DNA of 64,000 bases from Rhodococcus oxybenzonivorans. GTDB lineage: Bacteria > Actinomycetota > Actinomycetes > Mycobacteriales > Mycobacteriaceae. The translations under genes were made by a program, and so were the position numbers. How positions within the stretch are numbered: the stretch's first letter is position 1; each line of letters starts with the position of its first letter. The notes below the pieces were generated by a model. The model saw only the letters and a program-made list of their open reading frames with translations. It was not told where the DNA came from and did no database searches. The stretch is from contig NZ_CP021354.1 in NCBI RefSeq assembly GCF_003130705.1, positions 5,580,001-5,644,000 of the forward strand, in the 5' to 3' direction. Shown here one piece after another: positions 40,781 to 48,294 of the stretch.

Positions 40781-42463
40781 ATGACGACACCGAGAACCCG
40801 CCCCACCGCGGTGAAGCCCCTACGAAAAGAGGGGCAGTGGGCACAGGGCGAACGCGAGCCCCTCAACGTAAACGAAAAGGTGAAGCAGGACGACGACGGC
40901 CTCAATGTCCGTAAGCGGATCGAGGAGGTGTACTGCCACACCGGTGTCGCCGGGATCGACCCGACTGATCGACGCAGTCGCTTTCGCTGGTGGGGCCTCT
41001 ACACCCAGCGAGCACCAGGCATCGACGGTGGTCGAACCGCCACCCTGACCCCTGAGGAGCTCGAGGACGAGCACTTTATGCTCCGGATCCGAATCGACGG
41101 TGGGGCTCTGACAACCGAGCAGCTAAGGGTCGTCGGCGAAGTCTCCAGGCAATTCGCCCGCGATACAGCGGATTTGACCGACCGTCAGAACATTCAGCTC
41201 CACTGGATTCGAGTAGAGGATTTGCCGGAGATCTGGCGTCGACTCGAAGGTGTCGGCCTGACGACCGCAGAATCCGCGGGGGACACTCCCCGTGTCGTAC
41301 TCGGTTCACCCATGGCCGGAATCGCTGCCGACGAAGTCCTCGACGCTACGCCGGCCGTACATGAAATCACCCGACGGTTGATCGCCAACCCTGAGTATTC
41401 CAACTTGCCTCGCAAGTTCAAGACCGCCATCTCCGGACTGCAGGACGTGGTTCACGAAATCAACGATGTCGCGTTCATCGGGGTCGAACACCCGGACTTC
41501 GGCCCGGGACTCGACGTCTGGGTCGGCGGTGGGCTCTCGACGAATCCTCGGATCGGGGAGCGCCTGGGCGCCTGGGTGCCGCTCGAGGACGTGCCCGACG
41601 TGTGGATCGGCATCGTGTCCCTCTTTCGTGACCACGGGTACCGACGCCTGCGAGCGAAGGCGCGGCTCAAGTTTCTGGTGGCGGACTGGGGCGTCGAAAA
41701 GTTCCGCAACGTACTGGAGCAGGAGTACCTCGGACGGCCGATGGCAGATGGGCCCGCGCCGGAGCCGCTCGACGAACCACGCGACCACGTCGGAATTCAG
41801 CGCCAAAAGAATGGTCTCCACGCGGTAGGAATCGCACCCGTCGTCGGCAGGGTCGGCGGAAGCATGCTCATCGCCCTCGCGGATGCCGCCGAAGCCGCCG
41901 GGTCGCGTCGAGTCCGCATCACCCCGATGCAGAAACTCGTGATCCTCGATGTGCCTGGCAAGCAGATCGGCCCACTGCAATCCGACCTCGAAACCCTCGG
42001 ATTCCCGTCGCGGCCGACGCGGTGGCGTCGAAGCACCATGGCGTGCACCGGCATCGAATTCTGCAAGTACGGAATCGTCGAGACCAAGGCGCGGGCGGCC
42101 ACCGTCATCACCGAGGTCGAACAACGCCTGACCGATATCGAGGATCAGCTCGAACGCCCGATCACTCTGCATTTCAACGGTTGCCCGAATTCCTGCGCAC
42201 GGATACAAGTCGCAGACATCGGCCTCAAAGGAATGATCGTCACCGACGCCGACTCGAACCAGGTAGAGGGATTCCAGGTGCATCTCGGGGGAAGCCTCGG
42301 CTTGGACACAAGCTTCGGACGCAAGGTGCGTGGCCACAAACTGCCTGCGACCGAGGTCGCCGACTACGTCGAACGCGTGGTTCGCCGCTATGTCGCCGAC
42401 CGCAACGAAGCAGAAGAGTTCGCGTCCTGGGTGCAGCGCGCCGCGGAATCCGCTCTCACATGA
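40781..42463 (+). CDS. sir: Ferredoxin-dependent sulfite/nitrite reductase (NirA/SirA family)
   Basis: A 560-residue siroheme/[4Fe-4S] reductase that would reduce sulfite to sulfide with six electrons from ferredoxin. It follows mycobacterial NirA/SirA throughout: GQWAQGEREPLNVNEKVK, RFRWWGLYTQR (Tyr74), FARDTADLTDRQNIQLHWI, PRKFKTAISGLQDVVHEIND. The four cluster cysteines are in MACTGIEFCKYG and NGCPNSCARIQ. An oddity: the cysteine that crosslinks to the active-site Tyr in the mycobacterial enzyme (Cys161 in EACGDC) is Ala166 here (ESAGDT), and the following Cys is Thr. It is divergent from rhodanese and coupled to an aminotransferase. No cysH is adjacent. Confidence 0.9.
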   Translation: MTTPRTRPTAVKPLRKEGQWAQGEREPLNVNEKVKQDDDGLNVRKRIEEVYCHTGVAGIDPTDRRSRFRWWGLYTQRAPGIDGGRTATLTPEELEDEHFMLRIRIDGGALTTEQLRVVGEVSRQFARDTADLTDRQNIQLHWIRVEDLPEIWRRLEGVGLTTAESAGDTPRVVLGSPMAGIAADEVLDATPAVHEITRRLIANPEYSNLPRKFKTAISGLQDVVHEINDVAFIGVEHPDFGPGLDVWVGGGLSTNPRIGERLGAWVPLEDVPDVWIGIVSLFRDHGYRRLRAKARLKFLVADWGVEKFRNVLEQEYLGRPMADGPAPEPLDEPRDHVGIQRQKNGLHAVGIAPVVGRVGGSMLIALADAAEAAGSRRVRITPMQKLVILDVPGKQIGPLQSDLETLGFPSRPTRWRRSTMACTGIEFCKYGIVETKARAATVITEVEQRLTDIEDQLERPITLHFNGCPNSCARIQVADIGLKGMIVTDADSNQVEGFQVHLGGSLGLDTSFGRKVRGHKLPATEVADYVERVVRRYVADRNEAEEFASWVQRAAESALT

Positions 42464-43527
42464 TTCGGCATCGCGCCGGCATCCTCAAAATGGACGGTTA
42501 TCTACCCGGGCGCGTCGGGCCACTCGCTCGTCCAACAGCGATACTTGCATCGAACGAATCACCCTTCCCCCCGCTGGAGAGGGTGCAGGCGGCGATCCGC
42601 ACCAGCATTACGCACGCGAACCGCTACCCCGACTTCACAAGCAGCGACCTGACCGGCGCTCTCGCGCAACGATGGCATCTCCCGGCCGATCACGTCGTCG
42701 TCGAAAGCGGATCGAGCACCCTGCTGCGCAACATCGTGATCGCCTGCGCGGGCCCCGAAACCGATGTCGTCTGCCCGTGGCCGTCCTTCCCGAGTTACGA
42801 ACACGCTGCGCAATTAGTGGGCGCGACACCCATTCGAGCTGCGCTCACCTCCGAGTACCGACTCGACCTCAACCGCATCGCCGCCGCAATCACCGACCGC
42901 ACACGTGTGGTGTTCCTGTGCCTTCCCAACAACCCCACCGGCACGACCGTCGATCATGCCGCCCTCGAATCCTTCTTGGAGTCTGTGCCCGAGGATCTAG
43001 TAGTCGTGGTCGACGAATGCTATCGCGAGTTCGTCACCGATCCGAACGCGGCCAGCGGTACGAGACTTCTCGGCCGGTTTCCCAACGCTGTCGTCCTGAA
43101 GTCACTGTCGAAGTCGGCAGGTTTGGCCGGGCTGCGTATCGGTTATGCACTGTCGTCCCCGGAGGTCTGTGCTCTCCTCAGGGCGGTACAGGTTCCTTTC
43201 TCCGTCTCGTCTGTCGCCCAGGCTGCTGCCCTCGCATGTCTTGAACCCGAGGTGACGAGTGCGCTCGAATCCCGAATCACCGAAACGGTGTCGGAGCGAA
43301 GCCGGATTTCTCGCGCGTTGTCGGCCGAGGGAGTCGAGGTCGTCCCCAGCCAGGCGAATTTCTTGTTCCTCCCCCGACAATACGGTGCCATGACGAAGGT
43401 CCGACGGCTGGCGGATCGCAGTGTGCTCGTCCGACAGGTCGGACCCGAGGGAATTCGAGTCTCCATAGGCAGCCGACGCGAGAACGAACATCTACTCGCG
43501 TGCGTTGACGACTTGCTCAACCGGTAG
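42460..43527 (+). CDS. HisC-like PLP aminotransferase
   Basis: A 355-residue class I/II aminotransferase of the histidinol-phosphate/aromatic type. ILASNESPFPPLERVQAAI is the family N-terminus, VVESGSSTLLRNIVIACAGP the PLP phosphate region. VFLCLPNNPTGTTVDHA contains the Asn, VVVVDECYREF the Asp, and VLKSLSKSAGLAGLRIGY the Schiff-base Lys. The start overlaps the sulfite reductase stop as ATGA, so it is co-translated. Amino donor and acceptor cannot be told: histidinol-phosphate, phenylalanine (Pat) or a sulfur-containing keto acid are all possible. The sulfur neighbourhood makes an amino acid linked to sulfide fixation worth considering. Confidence 0.82.
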   Translation: MIRHRAGILKMDGYLPGRVGPLARPTAILASNESPFPPLERVQAAIRTSITHANRYPDFTSSDLTGALAQRWHLPADHVVVESGSSTLLRNIVIACAGPETDVVCPWPSFPSYEHAAQLVGATPIRAALTSEYRLDLNRIAAAITDRTRVVFLCLPNNPTGTTVDHAALESFLESVPEDLVVVVDECYREFVTDPNAASGTRLLGRFPNAVVLKSLSKSAGLAGLRIGYALSSPEVCALLRAVQVPFSVSSVAQAAALACLEPEVTSALESRITETVSERSRISRALSAEGVEVVPSQANFLFLPRQYGAMTKVRRLADRSVLVRQVGPEGIRVSIGSRRENEHLLACVDDLLNR

Positions 43528-44030
43528 GTCGCGGGCCGTTAGACACCAGATGAGCTCCCTCTTCCGCGCACAATCGCAGTCGAGCCAGAGCGGAGTCCAG
43601 GGCAGTCTTCTACCGGCGCACAGCCGCGGCATGATGTACGCGGACGGGCCAACCCCGTCAGTCGACGTGACACCATCCGGGTACTTCCCGCACCCGGGAT
43701 TCTGCACCGAAACTGAGACTGCGTGCCATCGACCGCGCGGGGAGCGCTGCGACAGAACGGTCGGGGTTTCGAGGCGTGGCCCCATGGAACCGACCGGACG
43801 CGGCACTGAGGCTGTCGGCTGCCTCGGATAGACATACCGTGCTAACTATGGGCACGGTTCCGCCCGCCTCACCTCCCCGTTTCGGATGCCTGTCCGTACC
43901 GACCACAGGCAGGGACGAGGCCGTCGCACACTTTGACGTGCACAAAGACACCTCCACATCGCTGTAGCTATCCCGAACGGGGGTTGACTCAATCGACGTC
44001 TGTACGGCATCCTTATCGATATCGGAACAC
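43528..44030 (+). other. Non-coding gap upstream of the acyl-CoA dehydrogenase operon
   Basis: About 500 bp without a convincing gene; frames on both strands lack motifs. The right end holds the promoter of the operon starting at 44068 and leads into the operator at 44031. I found no clear terminator hairpin after the aminotransferase stop. Confidence 0.45.
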
Positions 44031-44049
44031 CGTGCCGCTATACGGCACA
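44031..44049. promoter_or_regulatory. IclR-type operator, site 6 (before the C5-acid operon)
   Basis: CGTGCCG-CTATA-CGGCACA with GGAACAC just upstream, the second-best copy after the IclR promoter site. It ends 18 bases before the acyl-CoA dehydrogenase ATG, so a bound protein would block or contact the promoter directly. Confidence 0.65.
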
Positions 44050-44067
44050 CACGAAGGGTTGAGTCCT

Positions 44068-45258
44068 ATGACTGCTGTAGTTGGCGACGTCGAGTCGCCC
44101 GGAAGCGAATATCTCACCGAAGAGCGTCTCGCGATTCAGGCAATGGCACGGGAATTCGCCGCCAAGGAAGTACTGCCGGTGGCGAACGAACTCGACCCGA
44201 TCAAGGGCGACATCCCAATGGAACTGCGCCGGAAGATGGCGGATCTGGGATTCTTCGGTGTCCTCATTCCGGAGGAGTACGGTGGACTGGGCCTCGGGGT
44301 CTTCGAGTACGCCGTCATCGTCGAGGAACTCGCCCGCGCGTGGATGAGTGTGTCGAGTTTGATTGCTCGTGGGCAGCAGTTCACGGCGGGGTTCACCGAG
44401 GAGCAGCGCCGAAAGTACCTACCGCGCATGGCGACTGGAGAATTCCTCAGCGCGTTTGCTCTTTCCGAGCCCGATGCAGGATCCGATGTGGCAGCTCTGT
44501 CGACAAGGGCGTCCAGGGACGCAGACGGGTGGCGGATCAGCGGCCAGAAGATGTGGTGCACGTTCGCCGACGGAGCCGACTACCTTCAGGTTTTTGCGCG
44601 TACCGCACCGCTCAATCGGGAACATCGCTCCCGGGGAATCAGTTGCTTCATCATGCCGAAACCTCGCGGGGAGCTGCCTGAGGGCGTGACAGGTACCCCG
44701 GTGCGCAAGATCGGTTACCACGGATGGCGAACGTGGGAGCTTTCGTTCGACAACGCATACGCCGCATCCGATGCCCTGGTCGGGCCGGAGGGCGAAGGTT
44801 TCAAAGTCGCCATGGGAGACCTGGAGACCGCCCGGGTTCATACCGCCGCACGAGCGATCGGTGTCGCCAGGGGGGCGCTCGAGGACTCGATTTCCTATGT
44901 GCAGCAGCGTGTTCAGTTTGGCCGGCCAATCGGGGACAACCAGGCAATACGATTCAAGATCGCACACATGGCCACCGAGGTAGAGGCAGCGCGTTCACTG
45001 ATGTATCGCGTATGCGCGGCAGTCGACGCGGGGAAGTCGAGCCCGGTGGAGGCGTCCATGGTCAAGTATTTCGCGACGGAAATGGCCGAGCGGGTAACCA
45101 GCGAGGCACTTCACATTCACGGTGGTGCTGGCTACACCACCGATTTCGCCGTCGAACGGCACTGGCGGGACGCGAAGCTGACAAAAATCTTCGAGGGCAC
45201 CTCAGAGATCCAGTTGAAGATCATCTCGGACTCGATCCTCGGAAGGCCGGCGCGATGA
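44068..45258 (+). CDS. Acyl-CoA dehydrogenase
   Basis: A 396-residue flavoenzyme. LGFFGVLIPEEYGGLGLGVFEYAVIVEEL, FALSEPDAGSDVAALSTRA (FAD), KMWCTFADGADYLQVFART, RVQFGRPIGDNQAIRFKIAHM and the closing LTKIFEGTSEIQLKII with the catalytic-type Glu are all present. The start at 44068 follows GAAGGG. It heads a four-gene coupled operon with a CoA-transferase, a malyl-CoA-lyase-like enzyme and a MaoC hydratase. In that setting it would oxidise a branched or dicarboxylic acyl-CoA such as methylsuccinyl-CoA; its short-chain/branched-chain-like sequence is compatible, but it lacks the N-terminal extension of the known bacterial methylsuccinyl-CoA dehydrogenase. Confidence 0.87.
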   Translation: MTAVVGDVESPGSEYLTEERLAIQAMAREFAAKEVLPVANELDPIKGDIPMELRRKMADLGFFGVLIPEEYGGLGLGVFEYAVIVEELARAWMSVSSLIARGQQFTAGFTEEQRRKYLPRMATGEFLSAFALSEPDAGSDVAALSTRASRDADGWRISGQKMWCTFADGADYLQVFARTAPLNREHRSRGISCFIMPKPRGELPEGVTGTPVRKIGYHGWRTWELSFDNAYAASDALVGPEGEGFKVAMGDLETARVHTAARAIGVARGALEDSISYVQQRVQFGRPIGDNQAIRFKIAHMATEVEAARSLMYRVCAAVDAGKSSPVEASMVKYFATEMAERVTSEALHIHGGAGYTTDFAVERHWRDAKLTKIFEGTSEIQLKIISDSILGRPAR

Positions 45259-46466
45259 AATCCCCGACCGAGGGACCACTGAACGATGTGGTGGTGGTCG
45301 ACCTGACCACAATGCTCGCCGGCCCTTTCGCCACCATGGTCTTGGCGGATCTGGGCGCCGACGTGATCAAGGTCGAACCGCCTCACGGTGATTTCATCCG
45401 AGCACAGGGACCGTTCGCACCCGACGACGAATTACGCGCGTTCGGCGGATATTTCCAGAGCGTCAATCGCAACAAACGCGGGGTCGTGCTCGACCTCACC
45501 ACCGAAGCGGGTTGCTCCTCGCTGCTCGAACTCGTCGCCCACGCCGACGTCGTCGTGGAGAACTTTCGTCACGGGGTCATGGACCGGCTCGGACTGTCGT
45601 ACGAGCGTCTCCGCGAAGCCAATCCGCACCTGGTGTACGCGGCGATCCGCGGATTCGGTGACGAACGCACCGGCAGCAGCCCGATGCGGGACTGGCCCGC
45701 CTACGACATCACCGTCCAAGCTCTCAGTGGCCTGATGGAAATCACAGGCGAACCCGGCCGCCCCCCGATCAAGACGGGTCCCGGGCTCGGTGATACCGTG
45801 CCGGCACTGTTTGCGGCTATCGGCGTGCTTTCGGCCGTGCACCGTGCGCGTCGCGACGGGGTGGGTAGTTTCGTTGACGTATCGATGTACGACGCCATGC
45901 TGGCAATGTGCGAACGAACCGTGTACCAGCACTCCTACACAGGTGATGTGCCGACGCGTCAAGGAAATAGCCATCCCCTGCTCTGTCCTTTCGATGTTGT
46001 CCCCGCCGCTGATGGGTGGGTCAGTATCGCTGCGCCGGGCAATAATCACTGGAAGCAACTCTGCGTGGTGATCGGTCGCCCCGAGTTGGCAACCGACAGT
46101 CGCACATTGGACAACGTCAGGCGACTCGCCAATCGTGACTTCACCATGTCTGCGATCACCGAGTGGACCACCACGCGGACCAAGAATCAGATCATAGAAG
46201 CACTTGGCGGCAAGGTGCCTGTCGCGCCGGTCAATACCATCGAAGACATCTACACCGATCCACATGTACACGCCCGAAACATGCTGGTCGAGGTCGAGCA
46301 TCCCGGCGTACCCCGTCCGCTGACGATCGCCAATACCCCGATCAAATTCGCGGATGCTCCCCCGACCCGCCTTCGGCGAGCACCACTGCTCGGCGAACAT
46401 ACCGACGAAGTGTTGGGCCGGCCCGAGAGCACCACAGCCATCTACCAACTCGAAGAAACAAGATAG
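45255..46466 (+). CDS. CaiB/BaiF family (type III) CoA-transferase
   Basis: A 403-residue family III CoA-transferase that shifts CoA between carboxylic acids. The N-terminus VVVVDLTTMLAGPFATMVLADLGADVIKVEPP is the family signature. Asp151 in WPAYDITVQALSGLMEITG is in the place of the catalytic Asp, and GDVPTRQGNSHPLLCPFDVVPAADGWVSIAA follows. Its ATG overlaps the dehydrogenase stop as ATGA. In the 3-hydroxypropionate bicycle the same family moves CoA within mesaconyl-CoA; in itaconate users it activates itaconate from succinyl-CoA. Either role suits this operon. Confidence 0.88.
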   Translation: MKSPTEGPLNDVVVVDLTTMLAGPFATMVLADLGADVIKVEPPHGDFIRAQGPFAPDDELRAFGGYFQSVNRNKRGVVLDLTTEAGCSSLLELVAHADVVVENFRHGVMDRLGLSYERLREANPHLVYAAIRGFGDERTGSSPMRDWPAYDITVQALSGLMEITGEPGRPPIKTGPGLGDTVPALFAAIGVLSAVHRARRDGVGSFVDVSMYDAMLAMCERTVYQHSYTGDVPTRQGNSHPLLCPFDVVPAADGWVSIAAPGNNHWKQLCVVIGRPELATDSRTLDNVRRLANRDFTMSAITEWTTTRTKNQIIEALGGKVPVAPVNTIEDIYTDPHVHARNMLVEVEHPGVPRPLTIANTPIKFADAPPTRLRRAPLLGEHTDEVLGRPESTTAIYQLEETR

Positions 46467-46475
46467 GGAGATTCA

Positions 46476-47453
46476 ATGACGAAAACGCAACGACCGCGGC
46501 GGTCCTGCCTCGCAGTCCCCGGCTCGAGCCCGAAGATGATCGAGAAGGCGAAGGGCCTCGACGCTGATCAGGTCTTTCTCGACCTCGAAGACGCCTGCGC
46601 ACCACTCGCGAAGCCCGGCGCACGAAAAACCATTGTCGCCGCACTCAACGAAGGCGGCTGGGGATCGAAGATTCGCGTAGTGCGAGTCAACGACCTCACC
46701 ACCCATTGGACCTACCGAGACGTGGTGGAGGTCGTCGAGGGAGCGGGTGAGAACCTCGACTGCATCATGCTTCCCAAGGTGCAGTCCGCAGCACAGATCG
46801 CTTGGCTGGACCTGACTTTGACGCAGATCGAAAAGACTATGGGGTTCGAGGTCGGGCGTATCGGCATCGAAGCGCAGATCGAGGATGCCGCCGGACTGAT
46901 CAACGTCGACGAGATCGCGGCCGCTTCGGCGCGCACCGAAACAATTATCTTCGGACCGGCAGACTTCATGGCAAGCATCAATATGAAGTCACTGGTCATC
47001 GGTGAGCAGCCCCCAGGCTACGAGATCGGGGATGCATTCCACTACCCGCTTATGCGGATCTTGATGGCGGCTCGGGCAAACGGGCTACAGGCGATCGACG
47101 GTCCCTACGTGCAAATCCGAAACGTCGACGGCTTCCGCCAGGTAGCCGGCCGCGCCGCCGCCCTCGGCTACGACGGAAAATGGGTGCTGCACCCTGGCCA
47201 GATCGAGGCGGCCAACCATACCTTCAGTCCCGCACAAGCCGACTACGACCATGCCGAGAACATTCTCGCCGCCTACGAGTGGTTTACCTCTGATCGAGGG
47301 GGCCGCAAGGGCGCCGTCATGCTCGGCGACGAGATGATCGATGAAGCTTCCCGCAAGATGGCCCTGGTCATCGCAGGTCAGGGCCGCGCCGCGGGCATGG
47401 AACGCCTCGACGTGTGGCAGGCCGAACCCGAAACCGTGAAGACTGGAGTCTGA
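46476..47453 (+). CDS. CitE-superfamily lyase (malyl-/methylmalyl-/citramalyl-CoA lyase type)
   Basis: A 325-residue TIM-barrel lyase that would split a 3-hydroxyacyl-CoA into acetyl-CoA (or propionyl-CoA) and a keto acid, using Mg2+. RRSCLAVPGSSPKMIEKA and ADQVFLDLEDACAPLAKPGAR start it. MLPKVQSAAQI, VGRIGIEAQIEDAAGLINVDEIAAAS (the metal-binding Glu region) and IFGPADFMASINMKSLV follow, and GKWVLHPGQIEAAN ends the barrel. These are close to malyl-CoA/beta-methylmalyl-CoA lyases rather than to citrate lyase subunits. GGGAG precedes the ATG, and the gap to the CoA-transferase is 9 bp. The most likely substrate here is citramalyl-CoA. Confidence 0.88.
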   Translation: MTKTQRPRRSCLAVPGSSPKMIEKAKGLDADQVFLDLEDACAPLAKPGARKTIVAALNEGGWGSKIRVVRVNDLTTHWTYRDVVEVVEGAGENLDCIMLPKVQSAAQIAWLDLTLTQIEKTMGFEVGRIGIEAQIEDAAGLINVDEIAAASARTETIIFGPADFMASINMKSLVIGEQPPGYEIGDAFHYPLMRILMAARANGLQAIDGPYVQIRNVDGFRQVAGRAAALGYDGKWVLHPGQIEAANHTFSPAQADYDHAENILAAYEWFTSDRGGRKGAVMLGDEMIDEASRKMALVIAGQGRAAGMERLDVWQAEPETVKTGV

Positions 47454-47455
47454 AC

Positions 47456-47986
47456 ATGACAACCATCGAAAAAGAACAGAACATGCAGTTCGGCCGTTAC
47501 CTGGAGGACTTCGAGGTCGGCGCCATTTACAAGCACTGGCCAGGCAAGACCGTCACCGAGTACGACGACCACTTGTTCTGTCTCCTCACGATGAACCACC
47601 ATCCCTTGCACATCAACAGTCACTTCGCCGACGAGACGACCGATTTCGGCCGCAACGTGGTGGTGGGCAACTACATCTATTCGCTGCTGCTCGGCATGTC
47701 GGTACAGGATGTCTCCGGCAAGGCGATCGCCAACCTCGAGATCGAATCACTGCGGCACGTCAAACCCACGTTCCACGGTGACACGATCTACGGTGAAACA
47801 CAGGTCCTGGACGTTACCCCCTCGAAGTCGAAGGCGGACCGGGGCGTCGTGTACGTCGAAACCCGTGGCTACAAGCAGGACGGGCAAGTCGTGTGCATTT
47901 TCAGACGCAAAGTTCTCGTACCCACGCGAAGCTACGGTGACACACACGGCGGCGATCAACCCGCTCGCCCCGTGCCACACGCGTAG
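47456..47986 (+). CDS. MaoC-like enoyl-CoA hydratase (mesaconyl/itaconyl-CoA hydratase type)
   Basis: A 176-residue hotdog-fold hydratase. GRYLEDFEVGAIYKHWPGKTVTEYDDHLFCLLTMNHHPLHIN carries the hydratase-2 region with catalytic Asp and His (YDDH...HPLH). TTDFGRNVVVGNYIYSLLLGMSVQD and LRHVKPTFHGDTIYGETQVLD follow. The LTMNHHPLH wording is typical of the group including mesaconyl-C4-CoA and itaconyl-CoA hydratases. The start is 2 bases after the lyase stop. It would hydrate mesaconyl- or itaconyl-CoA to citramalyl-CoA, the substrate of the preceding lyase. Confidence 0.85.
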   Translation: MTTIEKEQNMQFGRYLEDFEVGAIYKHWPGKTVTEYDDHLFCLLTMNHHPLHINSHFADETTDFGRNVVVGNYIYSLLLGMSVQDVSGKAIANLEIESLRHVKPTFHGDTIYGETQVLDVTPSKSKADRGVVYVETRGYKQDGQVVCIFRRKVLVPTRSYGDTHGGDQPARPVPHA

Positions 47987-48090
47987 TCGACTGCGCGGGA
48001 TCATTCACACCCTCGTCGTCGGTGACCAACCGGCAAGCTCGATTGTGCCGGACCGATATGGGTATTTCGTTCCCCCGCTCGTCCCGGAGT

Positions 48091-48128
48091 GGGCTGGGTG
48101 TCCACCCGATCAGTGAAGCACCCAGCCC
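48091..48128. terminator. Hairpin after the C5-acid operon
   Basis: GGGCTGGGTG and CACCCAGCCC pair perfectly around an 18-base loop, about 100 bp after the MaoC stop and before the next operator. The 308-bp gap 47987-48294 otherwise holds only that operator. No T-run is present. Confidence 0.45.
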
Positions 48129-48224
48129 GCCCCATGGACGTTCATACGCCAGCCGCACCGAACCCCGATTCGGCTGTGCTTGACAGAGATCGCTGAGGCG
48201 ATCGACGCTATAAAGCAGAAACGC

Positions 48225-48243
48225 TGTGCCGATGTGCGGCCTC
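48225..48243. promoter_or_regulatory. IclR-type operator, site 7 (before aldehyde dehydrogenase)
   Basis: TGTGCCG-ATGTG-CGGCCTC, with GAAACGC just upstream. The left arm is perfect, the right arm diverges at its end. It ends 51 bp before the aldehyde dehydrogenase start. Confidence 0.55.
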
Positions 48244-48294
48244 ACCGAGACGTGACCGGCGGCCACGCGGTGCACACTCGAAGAAGGAAGCACC

